This document shows, piece by piece, positions 26,525-36,063 of a stretch of 48,489 bases of DNA. Positions within the stretch are counted from its first letter, which is position 1. Each line of letters begins with the position of its first letter. The notes under the pieces were generated by a model that worked only from the letters and a program-made list of their open reading frames with translations, did no database searches and had not been told where the DNA came from. A program made the position numbers and the translations under genes. The stretch is from Chromatium okenii. Lineage in GTDB: Bacteria > Pseudomonadota > Gammaproteobacteria > Chromatiales > Chromatiaceae. The stretch spans positions 1 to 48,489 of the forward strand of contig NZ_NRRQ01000023.1 in NCBI RefSeq assembly GCF_016583745.1, given 5' to 3'.

Positions 26525-27349
26525 ATGACCACAGCCAGAATTGCGTTTATCGGTGGCGGCAACATGGCCACCAGTTTGATTGCCGGCTTGATCGCCGATG
26601 GTCATGCGTTGCCGAGTATTCAGGTCGCTGATCCGAGTCAGGAGCGGCGCGAAAGTGTGCAGGCCAACTTTGGGGTACGCGCTTTTGCCGATAACACGGC
26701 GGCGCTGGCGGGTGCCGAGGTGCTGGTGCTGTGCGTCAAACCGCAGCAGGCGGCGGCGGTGTGCCGCGAGCTGGCGACGGCGGTGCAGGACAGCAAACCG
26801 TTGATTATTTCGGTGATGGCGGGCGTGACCGAGCAGGCGCTGCAACAGTGGTTTGGCGCGGCGCTGCCGGTGGTGCGGGCGATGCCGAATACGCCAGCGA
26901 TGGTGCAAACCGGCGCGATTGGATTACACGCCAGCCCGGAGGTGGATGCTGAGGGGCGCAATCGGGCGGAAACGATTTTGCGGGCGGTCGGATTGATTCG
27001 CTGGGTGACGGAAGAGGCGCAAATTGATGCGGTGACGGCGATTTCTGGCAGTGGGCCGGCGTATTTCTTTTTATTGATGGAGGCGCTGGAAACGGCCGGC
27101 ACCGCCTTGGGTTTAGATGCGCAAACCGCACGCTTGCTGACGATTCAAACCGCGCTGGGAGCGGCAAAAATGGCGATGGAACATGCCGCTTCACCGGCGC
27201 GATTGCGCGAACAAGTCACCTCGCCGGGCGGCACCACAGAACGGGCGCTGGCAGTGTTTCAAGAAGCTGATTTTGCAGCACTGGTTGCAAGGGCAACGCG
27301 GGCGGCACGGGATCGGGCGGCTGAATTATCACAAACTTTGGTGAATTAA
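26525..27349 (+). CDS. proC: Pyrroline-5-carboxylate reductase
   Basis: ProC carries out the last step of proline synthesis, reducing pyrroline-5-carboxylate with NAD(P)H. The 274-residue protein begins with a Rossmann motif IAFIGGGNMATSLIAGL. It carries LCVKPQQAAAV, RAMPNTPAMVQTGAIGL, AISGSGPAYFFLLMEAL and the signature EQVTSPGGTTERALAVFQ. The ATG at 26525 has GGAG eight bases upstream; a GTG just before it is less likely. It is followed two bases later by yggT, a classic proC-yggT arrangement. Confidence 0.97.
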   Translation: MTTARIAFIGGGNMATSLIAGLIADGHALPSIQVADPSQERRESVQANFGVRAFADNTAALAGAEVLVLCVKPQQAAAVCRELATAVQDSKPLIISVMAGVTEQALQQWFGAALPVVRAMPNTPAMVQTGAIGLHASPEVDAEGRNRAETILRAVGLIRWVTEEAQIDAVTAISGSGPAYFFLLMEALETAGTALGLDAQTARLLTIQTALGAAKMAMEHAASPARLREQVTSPGGTTERALAVFQEADFAALVARATRAARDRAAELSQTLVN

Positions 27350-27351
27350 CG

Positions 27352-27921
27352 ATGAGCAGCTCTTATTTAATAACGCCGCTAGTGTTTTTAATTCAAACGC
27401 TGTTCGGTTTATATGCTGCGATTGTTGCCATGCGCTTTTTGCTGCAATGGGCACGCGCAGATTTTCATAATCCCGTATCGCAATTTATTGTTAAAGCAAC
27501 TTCGCCGGTATTGCGCCCACTGCGTCAATTCATTCCCGGCTATCAGGGCATTGATGTGGCATCACTCGTGTTAATTTGGTTGCTCACCACCGTTGAATTG
27601 GCGCTGCTGGCGCTGTTACACGGCTTGCTGCCCTTCGGTGCAATTGGCTGGGCAATTCCAAGCACGGTCGAACTCTTTATTAACCTCTTCTTGTTTACGA
27701 TATTGCTGCGGGTGGTACTCAGTTGGCTGAATCCTGATCCGTACAATCCGATGGTGATATTGCTCACACAATTAACTGATCCGCTGCTGCGTCCAGCACA
27801 ACGGCAAATTCCTGTGTTCAGTGGCGTTGATTTTTCACCCATGCTAGTGCTGATTGGATTAACACTGTTGAATATGCTGCTGATCCCACCATTGAATTGG
27901 CTCGTCGGCAATCCCTTTTAA
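27352..27921 (+). CDS. YggT-family membrane protein
   Basis: The 189-residue protein is made of two copies of the YggT unit: two hydrophobic helices, then a short loop with RPLRQFIPGYQGIDVASLVL in the first copy and RPAQRQIPVFSGVDFSPMLV in the second. About four membrane segments are expected. Members lie next to proC in many bacteria and are linked to membrane organisation and osmotic shock tolerance, but the exact role is not settled. It starts two bases after proC and precedes the yggU gene. Confidence 0.93.
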   Translation: MSSSYLITPLVFLIQTLFGLYAAIVAMRFLLQWARADFHNPVSQFIVKATSPVLRPLRQFIPGYQGIDVASLVLIWLLTTVELALLALLHGLLPFGAIGWAIPSTVELFINLFLFTILLRVVLSWLNPDPYNPMVILLTQLTDPLLRPAQRQIPVFSGVDFSPMLVLIGLTLLNMLLIPPLNWLVGNPF

Positions 27922-27939
27922 TAGTGAATGGATGTTGCA

Positions 27940-28242
27940 ATGCCTTGGTATCGCTGGCACGGTAAAGATTTAGAATTATCACTGCGGGTTCAACCGCGAG
28001 CGCCGCATGATCGTTTTGTTGGCATTGATCCGAGTGGTGACTATTACCGCGTGCGAATTCAAGCGCCGCCAGTGGATGGCAAAGGCAATCACGCCTTAAA
28101 ACGATTTTTAGCCGACGCTTTTGGCGTTGCGCCTTCACACATTAACGTGGTGAGCGGAGATCATGCCCGCTATAAACGGGTGCGAATTATCGCACCACAA
28201 CGTTTGCCATTACCGCTGCAACAAACTGAATTGATCATATAG
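27940..28242 (+). CDS. YggU/DUF167 family protein
   Basis: This 100-residue protein has the DUF167 pattern: LELSLRVQPRAPHDRFVGI near the start, then VRIQAPPVDGKGNHALKRFLADAFGV and INVVSGDHARYKRVRI. The family is small and widespread, and its function is unknown. I prefer the ATG at 27940 (MPWYRWHGKDLELS); an in-frame ATG at 27928 is possible. It follows yggT, as in many proteobacteria. Confidence 0.93.
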   Translation: MPWYRWHGKDLELSLRVQPRAPHDRFVGIDPSGDYYRVRIQAPPVDGKGNHALKRFLADAFGVAPSHINVVSGDHARYKRVRIIAPQRLPLPLQQTELII

Positions 28243-28294
28243 CGTCTTATTATTGATCCTAGTAGATTTTCTTAGCAGCAGCACGGAGTAAAAT

Positions 28295-31006
28295 ATGAAA
28301 ATTCGCATTACTAGCAAGTTGCTCATTATTTTAATTTTAACTGCGTTGGTACCGCTGTTAATTATTGGTTGGGTAGGGTATCGCAGCACCTTAAACATCG
28401 GACAAATTGCCTCACAAGCCAATCGTGATATTGCAGAATTGGCGATGACGGATAGTAGTGCGGCACTGGCAGCAGAATTAAAAACCCGCTTAATGGCACT
28501 CACAGAACGTCATGCGGGAGATGTGAATGAAATCCTACAGCGTGTGCAATTTGATACCCTGCGTTTAGCTGATTTTGGCACCTATCTTTATAATTATAAT
28601 GACACCTTAAAACGTTACGCCAAGCCAAGCGTTTACGCGCCAGCACCGGAACATGATTCTTTTGGCAGTCGTCAGGAAAACCGGAATTCATGGTTAGCTG
28701 TTTTTGGTAACGGCGTTGATAATAAAGGACAGGTGAACAAGGAAACGTTAAAGGAAATTTATTTCACCGAATACATGGATATTCTTTTTAATAGCATTGC
28801 CACCACCAATCCGTATGCCGTACAGCTTTATATTAACACTGCCAGTCAATTATCACGCGGTATGCCCTTTGTTGGTGGTGAATTCAAATGGACAGATGGA
28901 CCAAAACAATTCAGTCATAGCCCGGATGTGACCGCTTTTGATTTTTATTATTTAGCGGATGCGCAACACAATCCAGATGGCGGGCCAGAATGGACAGAAT
29001 TGTATTGGGACCCGGCGGGATTAGGGTGGATGGTCTCTAGTATTGCGCCAGTTTATCGCAAAGAGAAGGTGGTAGCAGTCACCGGAATTGATATTACCCT
29101 TGACCAAATTGTGAAGGGCATTTTGAATCTTCAGGTTGAGCAAAGTGGTTTTGCATTTTTAATTTCGCGGACTGGTCAAGCCATTGCATTTCCAGAACGC
29201 GCTGCCGATTTTCTTGAATTTCGTGGCAGCTTTGCGGGTGAATTCAAACGAAATGAAGCGTTTGTTCACCAATTAAATAAAGCGCGTGATCCGGCATTTC
29301 AAACAATTATTGCAACCATGATGCAAGGTGCGCACGATCTCACCACCTATGTTGATGCTAACAACCAACAAGAGTATTTCATAGCGTATCATGCAATTCC
29401 GGTGACAGGTTGGAGTGTGGCAGTGGTGGTACCCGTGCAAGAAGTGATTGCGCCAGCGGTATTAACCAATCAAAAAATAGAGAAAAGTCGTGATCGTACT
29501 GATGTGATGTTGAGTGAGCGTACACAAACGCTGATCCAAACGTTTATTTGGTTATTGTTGGGGATTATTCTCGCATTGGTACCCGTTGCATTATTGTTTG
29601 CGCGTACCATTTCCAAACCGATTCATGCACTTGCTGAAGGATCGCGCCGCGTTGGTGCCGGAGAATTAGAGCACCGCATTTTTATCAGCTCTGGTGATGA
29701 AATTGAGGATTTATCCGTCACCTTTAACCAGATGGCAAATGATCTGCAAACCAAAATTAGAGAGATTGAACGCGTCAATCAAGAATTACTTGAACTCGAT
29801 CAATTAAAATCCAAGTTTATCTCTATGGCATCGCATGAATTGCGCACTCCCTTGATTGCTATTCAAGGCTATGTTGATTTAATTCGTGAGGGCAAAGGTG
29901 GCGGTATTTCTGAAGAACAGCGCAAGATGCTGGATACGGTATCACGCAATGCCACACGGTTGGCGCGAATTGTGGCTGAATTATTAGATATTTCGCGGAT
30001 CGAAGAAAATAAACTGGTATTAGAACGCACGCCGATTTCATTAAATCAGGTGATTCAGGAAATTGCTGACGAGCAACAACCATATCTCGACAGTCGTGGT
30101 CACATCTTAACGTTAGAGCTGGCAGACCAATTGCCACTGGTCAATGGCGATTTAGATCGTTTGTCGCAGGTAGTGATTAACCTGTTAGGAAATGCAATTA
30201 AATACACACCCGATCATGGACAAATTACCATCGGTACTGCAATAGAAGATGGCATGGTGCATTTAGCAGTTTCCGATAGTGGCATTGGAATTAAACAGGA
30301 GGATATTGGTAAGCTCTTCAAGCGGTTCTCAACCTTGGGTGATATTACGAAACATCGCACGGGGAAAAATGAATTTATGGCGGGCGGTACCGGATTAGGA
30401 TTATCTATCGTGCAAGGAATTGTACAGGCGCATGAAGGACGCATTTGGGTTGAGAGCGAATTCGGTAAAGGAAGCACTTTCCATGTTGCCTTCCCTATTG
30501 CTGAAGATCAAACGCTAACGCCGCAAGATTCTGTAATGACGCCGCCGCCAGCGCCGGTTGTCACGAATGCGGCTCCGGCGTTCAAAGTCATTCACTTTGA
30601 GAAAGAAGAAGCACCACAAATTGATCTTCCTGAAGATGAACGACTTTCAATTTTAGTCGTTGATGATGAAGCAGATGTCATTACCTTTACGCGGGATTTG
30701 TTGGAAGATAATTACAACATTCTCAGTGCATTGACTAGTGCGACCGCCATTAAAGAAGCCATTAGTCAAAAGCCTAATTTAGTGCTGCTTGATGCGTGGA
30801 TTCCCGGCATTTCCGGTTATGACATTTGTCGCACCTTAAAACGCAATAGCAATACGAAGGACACGCCAATTATTATCTTCACTGCTGCCACACAACAGAT
30901 TGATGAAGAACGCGCCCGTGAAGCTGGTGCTGACGGCTTTGTTACCAAGCCTTTCCGCCGTGAACAAATTATTGAATTGATTGAAAGTTTCCGAGGGCGC
31001 GAGTAA
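28295..31006 (+). CDS. Membrane-bound hybrid sensor histidine kinase with Cache-type sensor
   Basis: The 903-residue protein has a first membrane segment at about residues 8-28 ([20 protein letters not shown]), then a periplasmic part of almost 380 residues that looks like a double Cache sensor. The second membrane segment lies near 412-434, followed by HAMP. The HisKA helix has phospho-acceptor His 514 in [11 protein letters not shown]. The ATPase motifs are [17 protein letters not shown] and [14 protein letters not shown]-terminal receiver domain contains LVVDDEADV and Asp 833 in LLDAWIPG. The ligand is unknown. Its stop overlaps the next start by one base, so the two kinases are probably made together. 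Confidence 0.92.
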   Translation: MKIRITSKLLIILILTALVPLLIIGWVGYRSTLNIGQIASQANRDIAELAMTDSSAALAAELKTRLMALTERHAGDVNEILQRVQFDTLRLADFGTYLYNYNDTLKRYAKPSVYAPAPEHDSFGSRQENRNSWLAVFGNGVDNKGQVNKETLKEIYFTEYMDILFNSIATTNPYAVQLYINTASQLSRGMPFVGGEFKWTDGPKQFSHSPDVTAFDFYYLADAQHNPDGGPEWTELYWDPAGLGWMVSSIAPVYRKEKVVAVTGIDITLDQIVKGILNLQVEQSGFAFLISRTGQAIAFPERAADFLEFRGSFAGEFKRNEAFVHQLNKARDPAFQTIIATMMQGAHDLTTYVDANNQQEYFIAYHAIPVTGWSVAVVVPVQEVIAPAVLTNQKIEKSRDRTDVMLSERTQTLIQTFIWLLLGIILALVPVALLFARTISKPIHALAEGSRRVGAGELEHRIFISSGDEIEDLSVTFNQMANDLQTKIREIERVNQELLELDQLKSKFISMASHELRTPLIAIQGYVDLIREGKGGGISEEQRKMLDTVSRNATRLARIVAELLDISRIEENKLVLERTPISLNQVIQEIADEQQPYLDSRGHILTLELADQLPLVNGDLDRLSQVVINLLGNAIKYTPDHGQITIGTAIEDGMVHLAVSDSGIGIKQEDIGKLFKRFSTLGDITKHRTGKNEFMAGGTGLGLSIVQGIVQAHEGRIWVESEFGKGSTFHVAFPIAEDQTLTPQDSVMTPPPAPVVTNAAPAFKVIHFEKEEAPQIDLPEDERLSILVVDDEADVITFTRDLLEDNYNILSALTSATAIKEAISQKPNLVLLDAWIPGISGYDICRTLKRNSNTKDTPIIIFTAATQQIDEERAREAGADGFVTKPFRREQIIELIESFRGRE

Positions 31007-32685
31007 TGGATACGCGTCCGCGTTTATTAGTTGTCGATGACGAACAAAGTATTCGGGATTTCATTACTGATCTGTTTAAGGATCAATACGATATATTGCA
31101 AGCATCTGATGGTACCGATGCTTTGGTTGCGCTGGAGTCTGAAACTGGCATTGAGATCGTATTACTTGATGCCATGATGCCCGGATTGGATGGTTTTGAG
31201 GTATTGGAAATCCTTAAATCAAATCCGCAGATGGCACATTTACGCATTATCATGTTAAGTGCGCGTACTGATGTTGAAAGCAAAGTTAATGCGTTTACAT
31301 CAGGTGCGGTTGATTTTGTTAATAAACCGTTTAATGTGGGTGAATTGGCAGCGCGGATTAACACGCAGTTGCGCTTAGGTCGTGCTGATGCTGAGTTAAA
31401 ACAGGCGAAGACGGAAGCGGAAGCTGCAAATCGGGCAAAAAGCGAATTTCTGGCAAATATGAGCCATGAAATTCGCACCCCATTGAATGCCATTATTGGC
31501 GTTAGTGAGTTGTTGGCAACTACGCAATTGGATGTAACGCAGCGCGAGTATGTAAATACCATTGAAACTGGCGGTAATGCGCTGCTTGTGTTAATCAATG
31601 ATATTTTGGATTACTCTAAAATTGAAGCGGGGATGTTGGAGCTTGATTATGTGCCGTTTGTGTTGAGTAATTGCGTTGCAAGTGCGCTGAATTTGATTAA
31701 AAATTATGCGCAAGAAAAACAACTGAGTTTGCAATTTAGCTTTGATCCCAACTTACCAAAAGCATTTATTGGCGATGACCATCGGTTGCATCAAATCGTG
31801 ATTAACTTAGTGAATAATGCGGTGAAATTTACCGAGCGCGGTAGCATTCACATCAATTTGACCGGGCAGAAATTGTCAGCGCCAGCGGTAAAAATGAAAA
31901 AAATCGCCGGCGCGGGCGCATTTTATCAATTGGTGTTGAGTGTTACGGATACCGGAATTGGTGTTCCTTTAGAATTGCAATCGCGCTTATTTAAGAAATT
32001 TAGTCAAGTAGATAATTCGGTAACACGTCGTTATGGTGGGACTGGTTTAGGATTGGCGATTTGTCAACGCCTTGCTGAATTGTTTCACGGCGGAATGACT
32101 CTGGAAAGTCGCGGTGTGCCGGGATTGGGTAGTACGTTTCGCTGCACGTTATTGATGCCAGTGTGTTTGGATCAACAGGCAACCGACATCCGCACTTGGG
32201 GCGATGCTGAACAAGATAAAAAACGTTATGTATTCAATCAAATGCAAACGGCACCATCTTTAACATCGCCTGCCGCTGCCGCCCCAACTCCGCCGCCGGC
32301 AGCAGCACCTTCATCGCTGCGGGTATTATTGACAGAAGACAATCCTATCAATCAGCAGGTCGCAATGAAAATGCTAAAATCATTGGGATTAAATGCGGAT
32401 TTAGCAAAAAATGGTTTAGAAGCGGTCGCGGCAGTGCAACAGCGGGAATACGATGTGATTTTAATGGATGTGCAAATGCCAGAATTAGATGGTATTAGCG
32501 CCAGTCGTCAAATTCGGCAATTATTGCCAGCGCAACAGCAACCAAAAATTATTGCGTTAACTGCGAATGCTACAGAAGAAGATCGTCGCGCATGTTTGGA
32601 GGCGGGAATGAATGATTTTGTGACCAAACCAATTCGGATTGGTAAATTAACTGAGGTATTGCGCAGTTGTGGGTTGCCGGAATAA
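31006..32685 (+). CDS. Soluble hybrid kinase: receiver-HisKA-HATPase-receiver
   Basis: The 559-residue protein has no membrane segment. A first receiver domain ([13 protein letters not shown], Asp 55 in [11 protein letters not shown]) is followed by a short coiled linker ([20 protein letters not shown]). The HisKA domain has His 154 in [15 protein letters not shown]. The ATPase domain follows ([27 protein letters not shown]). A Pro/Ala linker leads to a second receiver ([14 protein letters not shown], Asp 488 in [11 protein letters not shown]). It is probably the partner of the preceding membrane kinase, passing phosphate between the two. No HPt domain or DNA-binding output gene is in the window. 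Confidence 0.92.
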   Translation: MDTRPRLLVVDDEQSIRDFITDLFKDQYDILQASDGTDALVALESETGIEIVLLDAMMPGLDGFEVLEILKSNPQMAHLRIIMLSARTDVESKVNAFTSGAVDFVNKPFNVGELAARINTQLRLGRADAELKQAKTEAEAANRAKSEFLANMSHEIRTPLNAIIGVSELLATTQLDVTQREYVNTIETGGNALLVLINDILDYSKIEAGMLELDYVPFVLSNCVASALNLIKNYAQEKQLSLQFSFDPNLPKAFIGDDHRLHQIVINLVNNAVKFTERGSIHINLTGQKLSAPAVKMKKIAGAGAFYQLVLSVTDTGIGVPLELQSRLFKKFSQVDNSVTRRYGGTGLGLAICQRLAELFHGGMTLESRGVPGLGSTFRCTLLMPVCLDQQATDIRTWGDAEQDKKRYVFNQMQTAPSLTSPAAAAPTPPPAAAPSSLRVLLTEDNPINQQVAMKMLKSLGLNADLAKNGLEAVAAVQQREYDVILMDVQMPELDGISASRQIRQLLPAQQQPKIIALTANATEEDRRACLEAGMNDFVTKPIRIGKLTEVLRSCGLPE

Positions 32686-32703
32686 ATGTCAAAAACGCTG
32701 GAC

Positions 32704-32730
32704 AAAAAAACGGGGTTCATGTGAACCCCG
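32704..32730 (-). terminator. Intrinsic terminator of the cold-shock gene
   Basis: CGGGGTTCA (32711-32719) pairs perfectly with TGAACCCCG (32722-32730). On the minus strand the stem is followed by seven T. It lies about 46 bases past the cold-shock gene stop and also just after the convergent kinase gene, so it may act in both directions, though the T-run serves only the minus strand well. Confidence 0.9.
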
Positions 32731-32776
32731 TAATTACTTTATTCAGTCAGCAAGTAACCCGCTGTTGAACGGTCGA

Positions 32777-32989
32777 TCAACTCGGGGTGACATTCTCAGC
32801 CTGCGGTCCTTTAGGACCTTGCGTCACTTCCATCGTGACCCGCTGACCTTCGAGTAACGTCTTACGTCCTGCGCCATTGATGGCGCTATGGTGGACGAAT
32901 ACGTCCTTGCCACCTTCCCGTTCAATGAAGCCGTAGCCTTTTTCGTCATTGAACCACTTGACCGTACCGGAAACCAATTCGCCTGCCAT
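32777..32989 (-). CDS. CspA-family cold-shock protein
   Basis: The 70-residue protein is a single cold-shock domain that binds single-stranded RNA/DNA and melts RNA structure. The RNA-binding motifs KGYGFIER (RNP1) and DVFVHHSAI (RNP2) are intact, and it opens [21 protein letters not shown] ribosome-binding site precedes the ATG at 32989. The leader of more than 200 bases with hairpins resembles those of cold-inducible csp genes. Which Csp paralogue it is cannot be told from sequence alone. Confidence 0.96.
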   Translation of the reverse strand: MAGELVSGTVKWFNDEKGYGFIEREGGKDVFVHHSAINGAGRKTLLEGQRVTMEVTQGPKGPQAENVTPS

Positions 32990-33230
32990 ATCAACCTCAT
33001 CACTTTAGACGTACCAGCCGCAGCTGGCATTACTCAAACCCGATCTAGCGATCAGGGTTATACCCGTTCGGAACCGAACGGAATCGCTTTAGACATCACC
33101 TATCAACCGAGGCAGTATCTCGTGGTTTTTTCTAACCATCACCACCTGCGATTCGAGACGGCGATCTCGTTTCGCAGCGCAAGTGTAACGCGAAATGCCA
33201 CAAAAGCTGCGGTTAATGTGAAATAGTTTA
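32990..33230 (-). promoter_or_regulatory. Structured leader/promoter region of the cold-shock gene
   Basis: About 240 bases without a gene lie between csp and tsaB. Two compact hairpins are visible: CGTTCGG (33065-33071) with CCGAACG (33074-33080), and CGAGA (33154-33158) with TCTCG (33165-33169). Long structured leaders regulate csp mRNAs by temperature in E. coli, so a similar role is plausible. The transcription start is not known. Confidence 0.45.
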
Positions 33231-33258
33231 GCACGGCTTGTCCCACTCGCGCCGCCAA

Positions 33259-33942
33259 TTAACGCATAACACTGCGAACAACCTGATTTCTTAAATACAC
33301 CGGTGCGGCGACAGCGGCTGCAACCGCGCCTCCGGACGCCAAATCCGCCGCCGCTAAGGTCGCCACATCTTCAGCCGCACAATCATCATGCGCCGCCACC
33401 CCCGCCATAGCCGTCCCCACCGTCGCCGCCAACGTCGTCCCATACGCCGCCCAACCCGATCCCACGCCAAACCACGTTGATGCGGGCGGACAAGTCACCT
33501 GCGTTGGCGCACACACCCGCTCTGGAGCCAATGCCGACGCTAAGTGCTTGTCATCAATCATAAAACATCCCCAGTAAACCTCATTCATCCGCGCATCCAG
33601 CGCCGTCAACACCAGCCGCTGCCCCCCCCGCCGAAATTGCCCCTGCGCCAAAGCCCGCAGCGTGGAAACCGCCACCACCGGCACTTCTGCTGCAAAAGCA
33701 ACGCCTTGCACCACCGCCGTTGCAATGCGCACTCCGGTGAAAGAGCCCGGACCACATCCAAATGCCAACGCATCAAGTTCGCGCACCGACAATTCCGCCT
33801 CAGCCAATAATGAATGCATCATAGACAAAATCAATTCACCATGCCGGCGTGGTGCATATTCTAACCGCTGCAGAATAACACCATCAATCAATAATGCTGC
33901 GGAACATAACGTTCCAGAAGTTTCAATCGCCAATAATTGCAT
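33259..33942 (-). CDS. tsaB: tRNA t6A synthesis protein TsaB
   Basis: TsaB is the scaffold partner of TsaD in making the t6A37 modification of tRNAs that read ANN codons. The 227-residue protein has the ASKHA-type start LLAIETSGTLCSAALLIDGV. The YeaZ signature follows: HGELILSMMHSLLAEAELSV, then DALAFGCGPGSFTGVRIATAV and LDARMNEVYWGCF. The C-terminus is Ala-rich. It is last in a tight HDOD-holC-tsaB series, four bases after holC. Confidence 0.95.
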   Translation of the reverse strand: MQLLAIETSGTLCSAALLIDGVILQRLEYAPRRHGELILSMMHSLLAEAELSVRELDALAFGCGPGSFTGVRIATAVVQGVAFAAEVPVVAVSTLRALAQGQFRRGGQRLVLTALDARMNEVYWGCFMIDDKHLASALAPERVCAPTQVTCPPASTWFGVGSGWAAYGTTLAATVGTAMAGVAAHDDCAAEDVATLAAADLASGGAVAAAVAAPVYLRNQVVRSVMR

Positions 33943-33946
33943 AATC

Positions 33947-34378
33947 TTACAACTGCAATAAATGATGTTCTAATACATAACCACGTTCACGGTATACACG
34001 AAAGCGATCCCGCCCGGCATCACGCTGCACCGGATCAAGATCAATCACTTCGCATACCCGCGCAAAGCGATCGACAAAACTGGGAATCACTGAAGACAGA
34101 TTGATTAATACCTGTTGTTCCGTTTCTGGATCACCATTAACACTAATGAGCACTGGAGTTAATGTCGGATCAACCGTTCCAACTAAACCATGTGGCAAAA
34201 AACTATCTTGACGAAACGTCCAGAGTAAGCGATTGAGTTGCTCCGCCTGTTGAGGTTCTGGACAATAGATTAAAATGCGTAAGTGCTGCGCCAAAATGCG
34301 CTCAACTAAACGACACGCAAGCAACAAACGATCTCCCCGACTACCGGTGGTTAAACTGTAAAAAGTCACGATGGTCAT
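33947..34378 (-). CDS. holC: DNA polymerase III chi subunit
   Basis: Chi links the clamp-loader complex to single-strand binding protein at the replication fork. The 143-residue protein shows the family pattern: TFYSLTTGSRGDRLLLACRLVERILAQ, then ILIYCPEPQQAEQLNRLLWTFRQDSFLPHGLVG, then PVLIS and a tail with FARVCEVID and RFRVYRERGY. Length is normal. Its ATG overlaps the stop of the HDOD gene by one base. Confidence 0.92.
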   Translation of the reverse strand: MTIVTFYSLTTGSRGDRLLLACRLVERILAQHLRILIYCPEPQQAEQLNRLLWTFRQDSFLPHGLVGTVDPTLTPVLISVNGDPETEQQVLINLSSVIPSFVDRFARVCEVIDLDPVQRDAGRDRFRVYRERGYVLEHHLLQL

Positions 34379-35385
34379 TATAAAAAAGGACTATAACAAG
34401 GATGATTGATAAGCGGTTGCTGCGTGGTCACTGGCAACCGCGTTGGCGTTTTTAGCAGACAGTATTTACTACAATGATCGCCAGCACTCACAATTTGTCC
34501 AAGTGTTGAGCATGGCGCTGTAGCGCGTAAATGGGTTTGTTCATACAGTGCTAAAATAATCGGTTCTGGAAACTGCCACTCGGTTACGATACGACAAGAA
34601 AACTGTTTTGCGAGTTGCACAAATGCAGTATAAAAAGCTGGTGTATGTGGCACGCCAGATGCACGAATGTTTAAGAATTGATCTAAATAATGCAACCCAG
34701 ATAACACTCCGATATTTGCCACCAAACCTGCGAGATATGCAGCAAAGGTATCTACTTTTTTATGGTCAGCAAGACAACGACAAATCAATGCACATTGCTC
34801 CGACTGTGCCCATAGATGCGCACCAGCTAATCGCGTTATTGCCCCAGCCCGCAGATTAAGAATTGGATAAAATGCAATGCGAGAAACCAATTGCCGTAAG
34901 CCATTTTGACCTAATAATAACACCGCCTGCTCAATACTTGAAATTTTCTGCTGGCGACGATAATAAGGGCTATTGGCTAAACAAATCACTTCACCAACTA
35001 ACACCGGATCGCGTTTAATTTGTTGCGCTAACTGTGCAATGCCAACAGTGTCATCTTTCAAGCTGTGCATGAGCTGCGGAATAATAGCAGGCAAGCGCGG
35101 CACCACCTGCATAGTGTCTAAACTACCGCTCACCATTTGTTGTAATAAATCTAAAGCGTTGGCTTCAAGATCAGTCAATGGTAAGTCACAAAAGTCATTT
35201 ACTCCAACTAACCATGCTGTATACACAGACTCCAGTTCCGGCGGATACCACTGCACATCTAAAATATCAACAGTCGTACAAGGAACAAGCGTATGTTGAG
35301 GCAATGATTTCGGTACATTTGCCTGAGCAGTATGATGAAAAATCCAATATAACCAACGCGGTAACCAGTGTTTGCTGTGGGTCAT
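34378..35385 (-). CDS. HDOD-domain protein
   Basis: The 335-residue protein carries an HDOD domain from about residue 75 on: LPAIIPQLMHSLKDDTVGIAQLAQQIKRDP, then GEVICLANSPYYRRQQKISS and IEQAVLLLGQNGLRQLV. HDOD proteins resemble HD phosphohydrolases but usually lack the metal site and act as signalling adaptors. There is no receiver or other output domain. The N-terminal 70 residues are unassigned. It leads the operon with holC and tsaB. A perfect 12-bp inverted repeat lies 60 bases upstream. Confidence 0.88.
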   Translation of the reverse strand: MTHSKHWLPRWLYWIFHHTAQANVPKSLPQHTLVPCTTVDILDVQWYPPELESVYTAWLVGVNDFCDLPLTDLEANALDLLQQMVSGSLDTMQVVPRLPAIIPQLMHSLKDDTVGIAQLAQQIKRDPVLVGEVICLANSPYYRRQQKISSIEQAVLLLGQNGLRQLVSRIAFYPILNLRAGAITRLAGAHLWAQSEQCALICRCLADHKKVDTFAAYLAGLVANIGVLSGLHYLDQFLNIRASGVPHTPAFYTAFVQLAKQFSCRIVTEWQFPEPIILALYEQTHLRATAPCSTLGQIVSAGDHCSKYCLLKTPTRLPVTTQQPLINHPCYSPFL

Positions 35386-35447
35386 CTGCGCCTCTTTTTA
35401 AGTCGTTTACACAACAAAACGTAGTGGAGAGTGATGACTTTAATCTG

Positions 35448-35488
35448 CAATCGTTAACAATTCGAGTTGCGCGTACTGTTAACGATTG
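35448..35488. repeat. Perfect 12-bp inverted repeat between fabA and the HDOD gene
   Basis: CAATCGTTAACA (35448-35459) is matched exactly by TGTTAACGATTG (35477-35488), with 17 bases between. Each arm also contains the palindrome GTTAAC. There is no T-run, so an operator made of two half-sites for a regulator of the HDOD-holC-tsaB operon is more likely than a fabA terminator. Confidence 0.6.
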
Positions 35489-35502
35489 AATGACTACATT
35501 AC

Positions 35503-36018
35503 CTAAAAACCATCGGTAGAGGTAAATAAACCAACCCGCAGTTCTTTGGCTGTGTAGATAGTACGACCATCAACTTGCACCACGCCATCACCAATACCCA
35601 GTACCAGCTTGCGCGTGATCACCCGCTTCATATCAATGTGATAGGTGACTTTACTTGCATTTGGTAATACCTGCCCAGTAAATTTCACTTCTCCAACTCC
35701 AAGTGCGCGTCCATGTCCGGGATTACCAATCCAGCCTAAATAAAAACCTACCAATTGCCACAACGCATCCAAACCGAGGCACCCCGGCATTACCGGATCA
35801 CCGGGAAAATGGCATTGAAAAAACCACAATTCTGGGGTGATGTCTAATTCAGCAAGAATTTCACCTTTAGAATTGGCACCACCAAAATTAGCGATGCGCA
35901 CAATCCGATCCATCATCAACATATTTGGTATTGGCAGTTGCGCATTACCAGGTCCGAAGAGTTCACCTTGACCACAGGCAAGGAGTTCATCACGATTAAA
36001 AGTCGCTTCTTTATTCAT
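35503..36018 (-). CDS. fabA: 3-hydroxydecanoyl-ACP dehydratase/isomerase FabA
   Basis: FabA dehydrates 3-hydroxyacyl-ACP and isomerises the C10 product to the cis-3 form, starting unsaturated fatty acid synthesis. The 171-residue protein has [12 protein letters not shown] and the active-site stretch [26 protein letters not shown] with the catalytic His and Asp. [13 protein letters not shown] and KELRVGLF complete the hot-dog fold. Length matches E. coli FabA. The usual partner fabB is not next to it; proS lies 45 bases upstream on the same strand. Confidence 0.97.
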   Translation of the reverse strand: MNKEATFNRDELLACGQGELFGPGNAQLPIPNMLMMDRIVRIANFGGANSKGEILAELDITPELWFFQCHFPGDPVMPGCLGLDALWQLVGFYLGWIGNPGHGRALGVGEVKFTGQVLPNASKVTYHIDMKRVITRKLVLGIGDGVVQVDGRTIYTAKELRVGLFTSTDGF

Positions 36019-36063
36019 GTATGCGTCTGGAATCTCATGTTATTGGTAAGTTGTGACTGTGAG

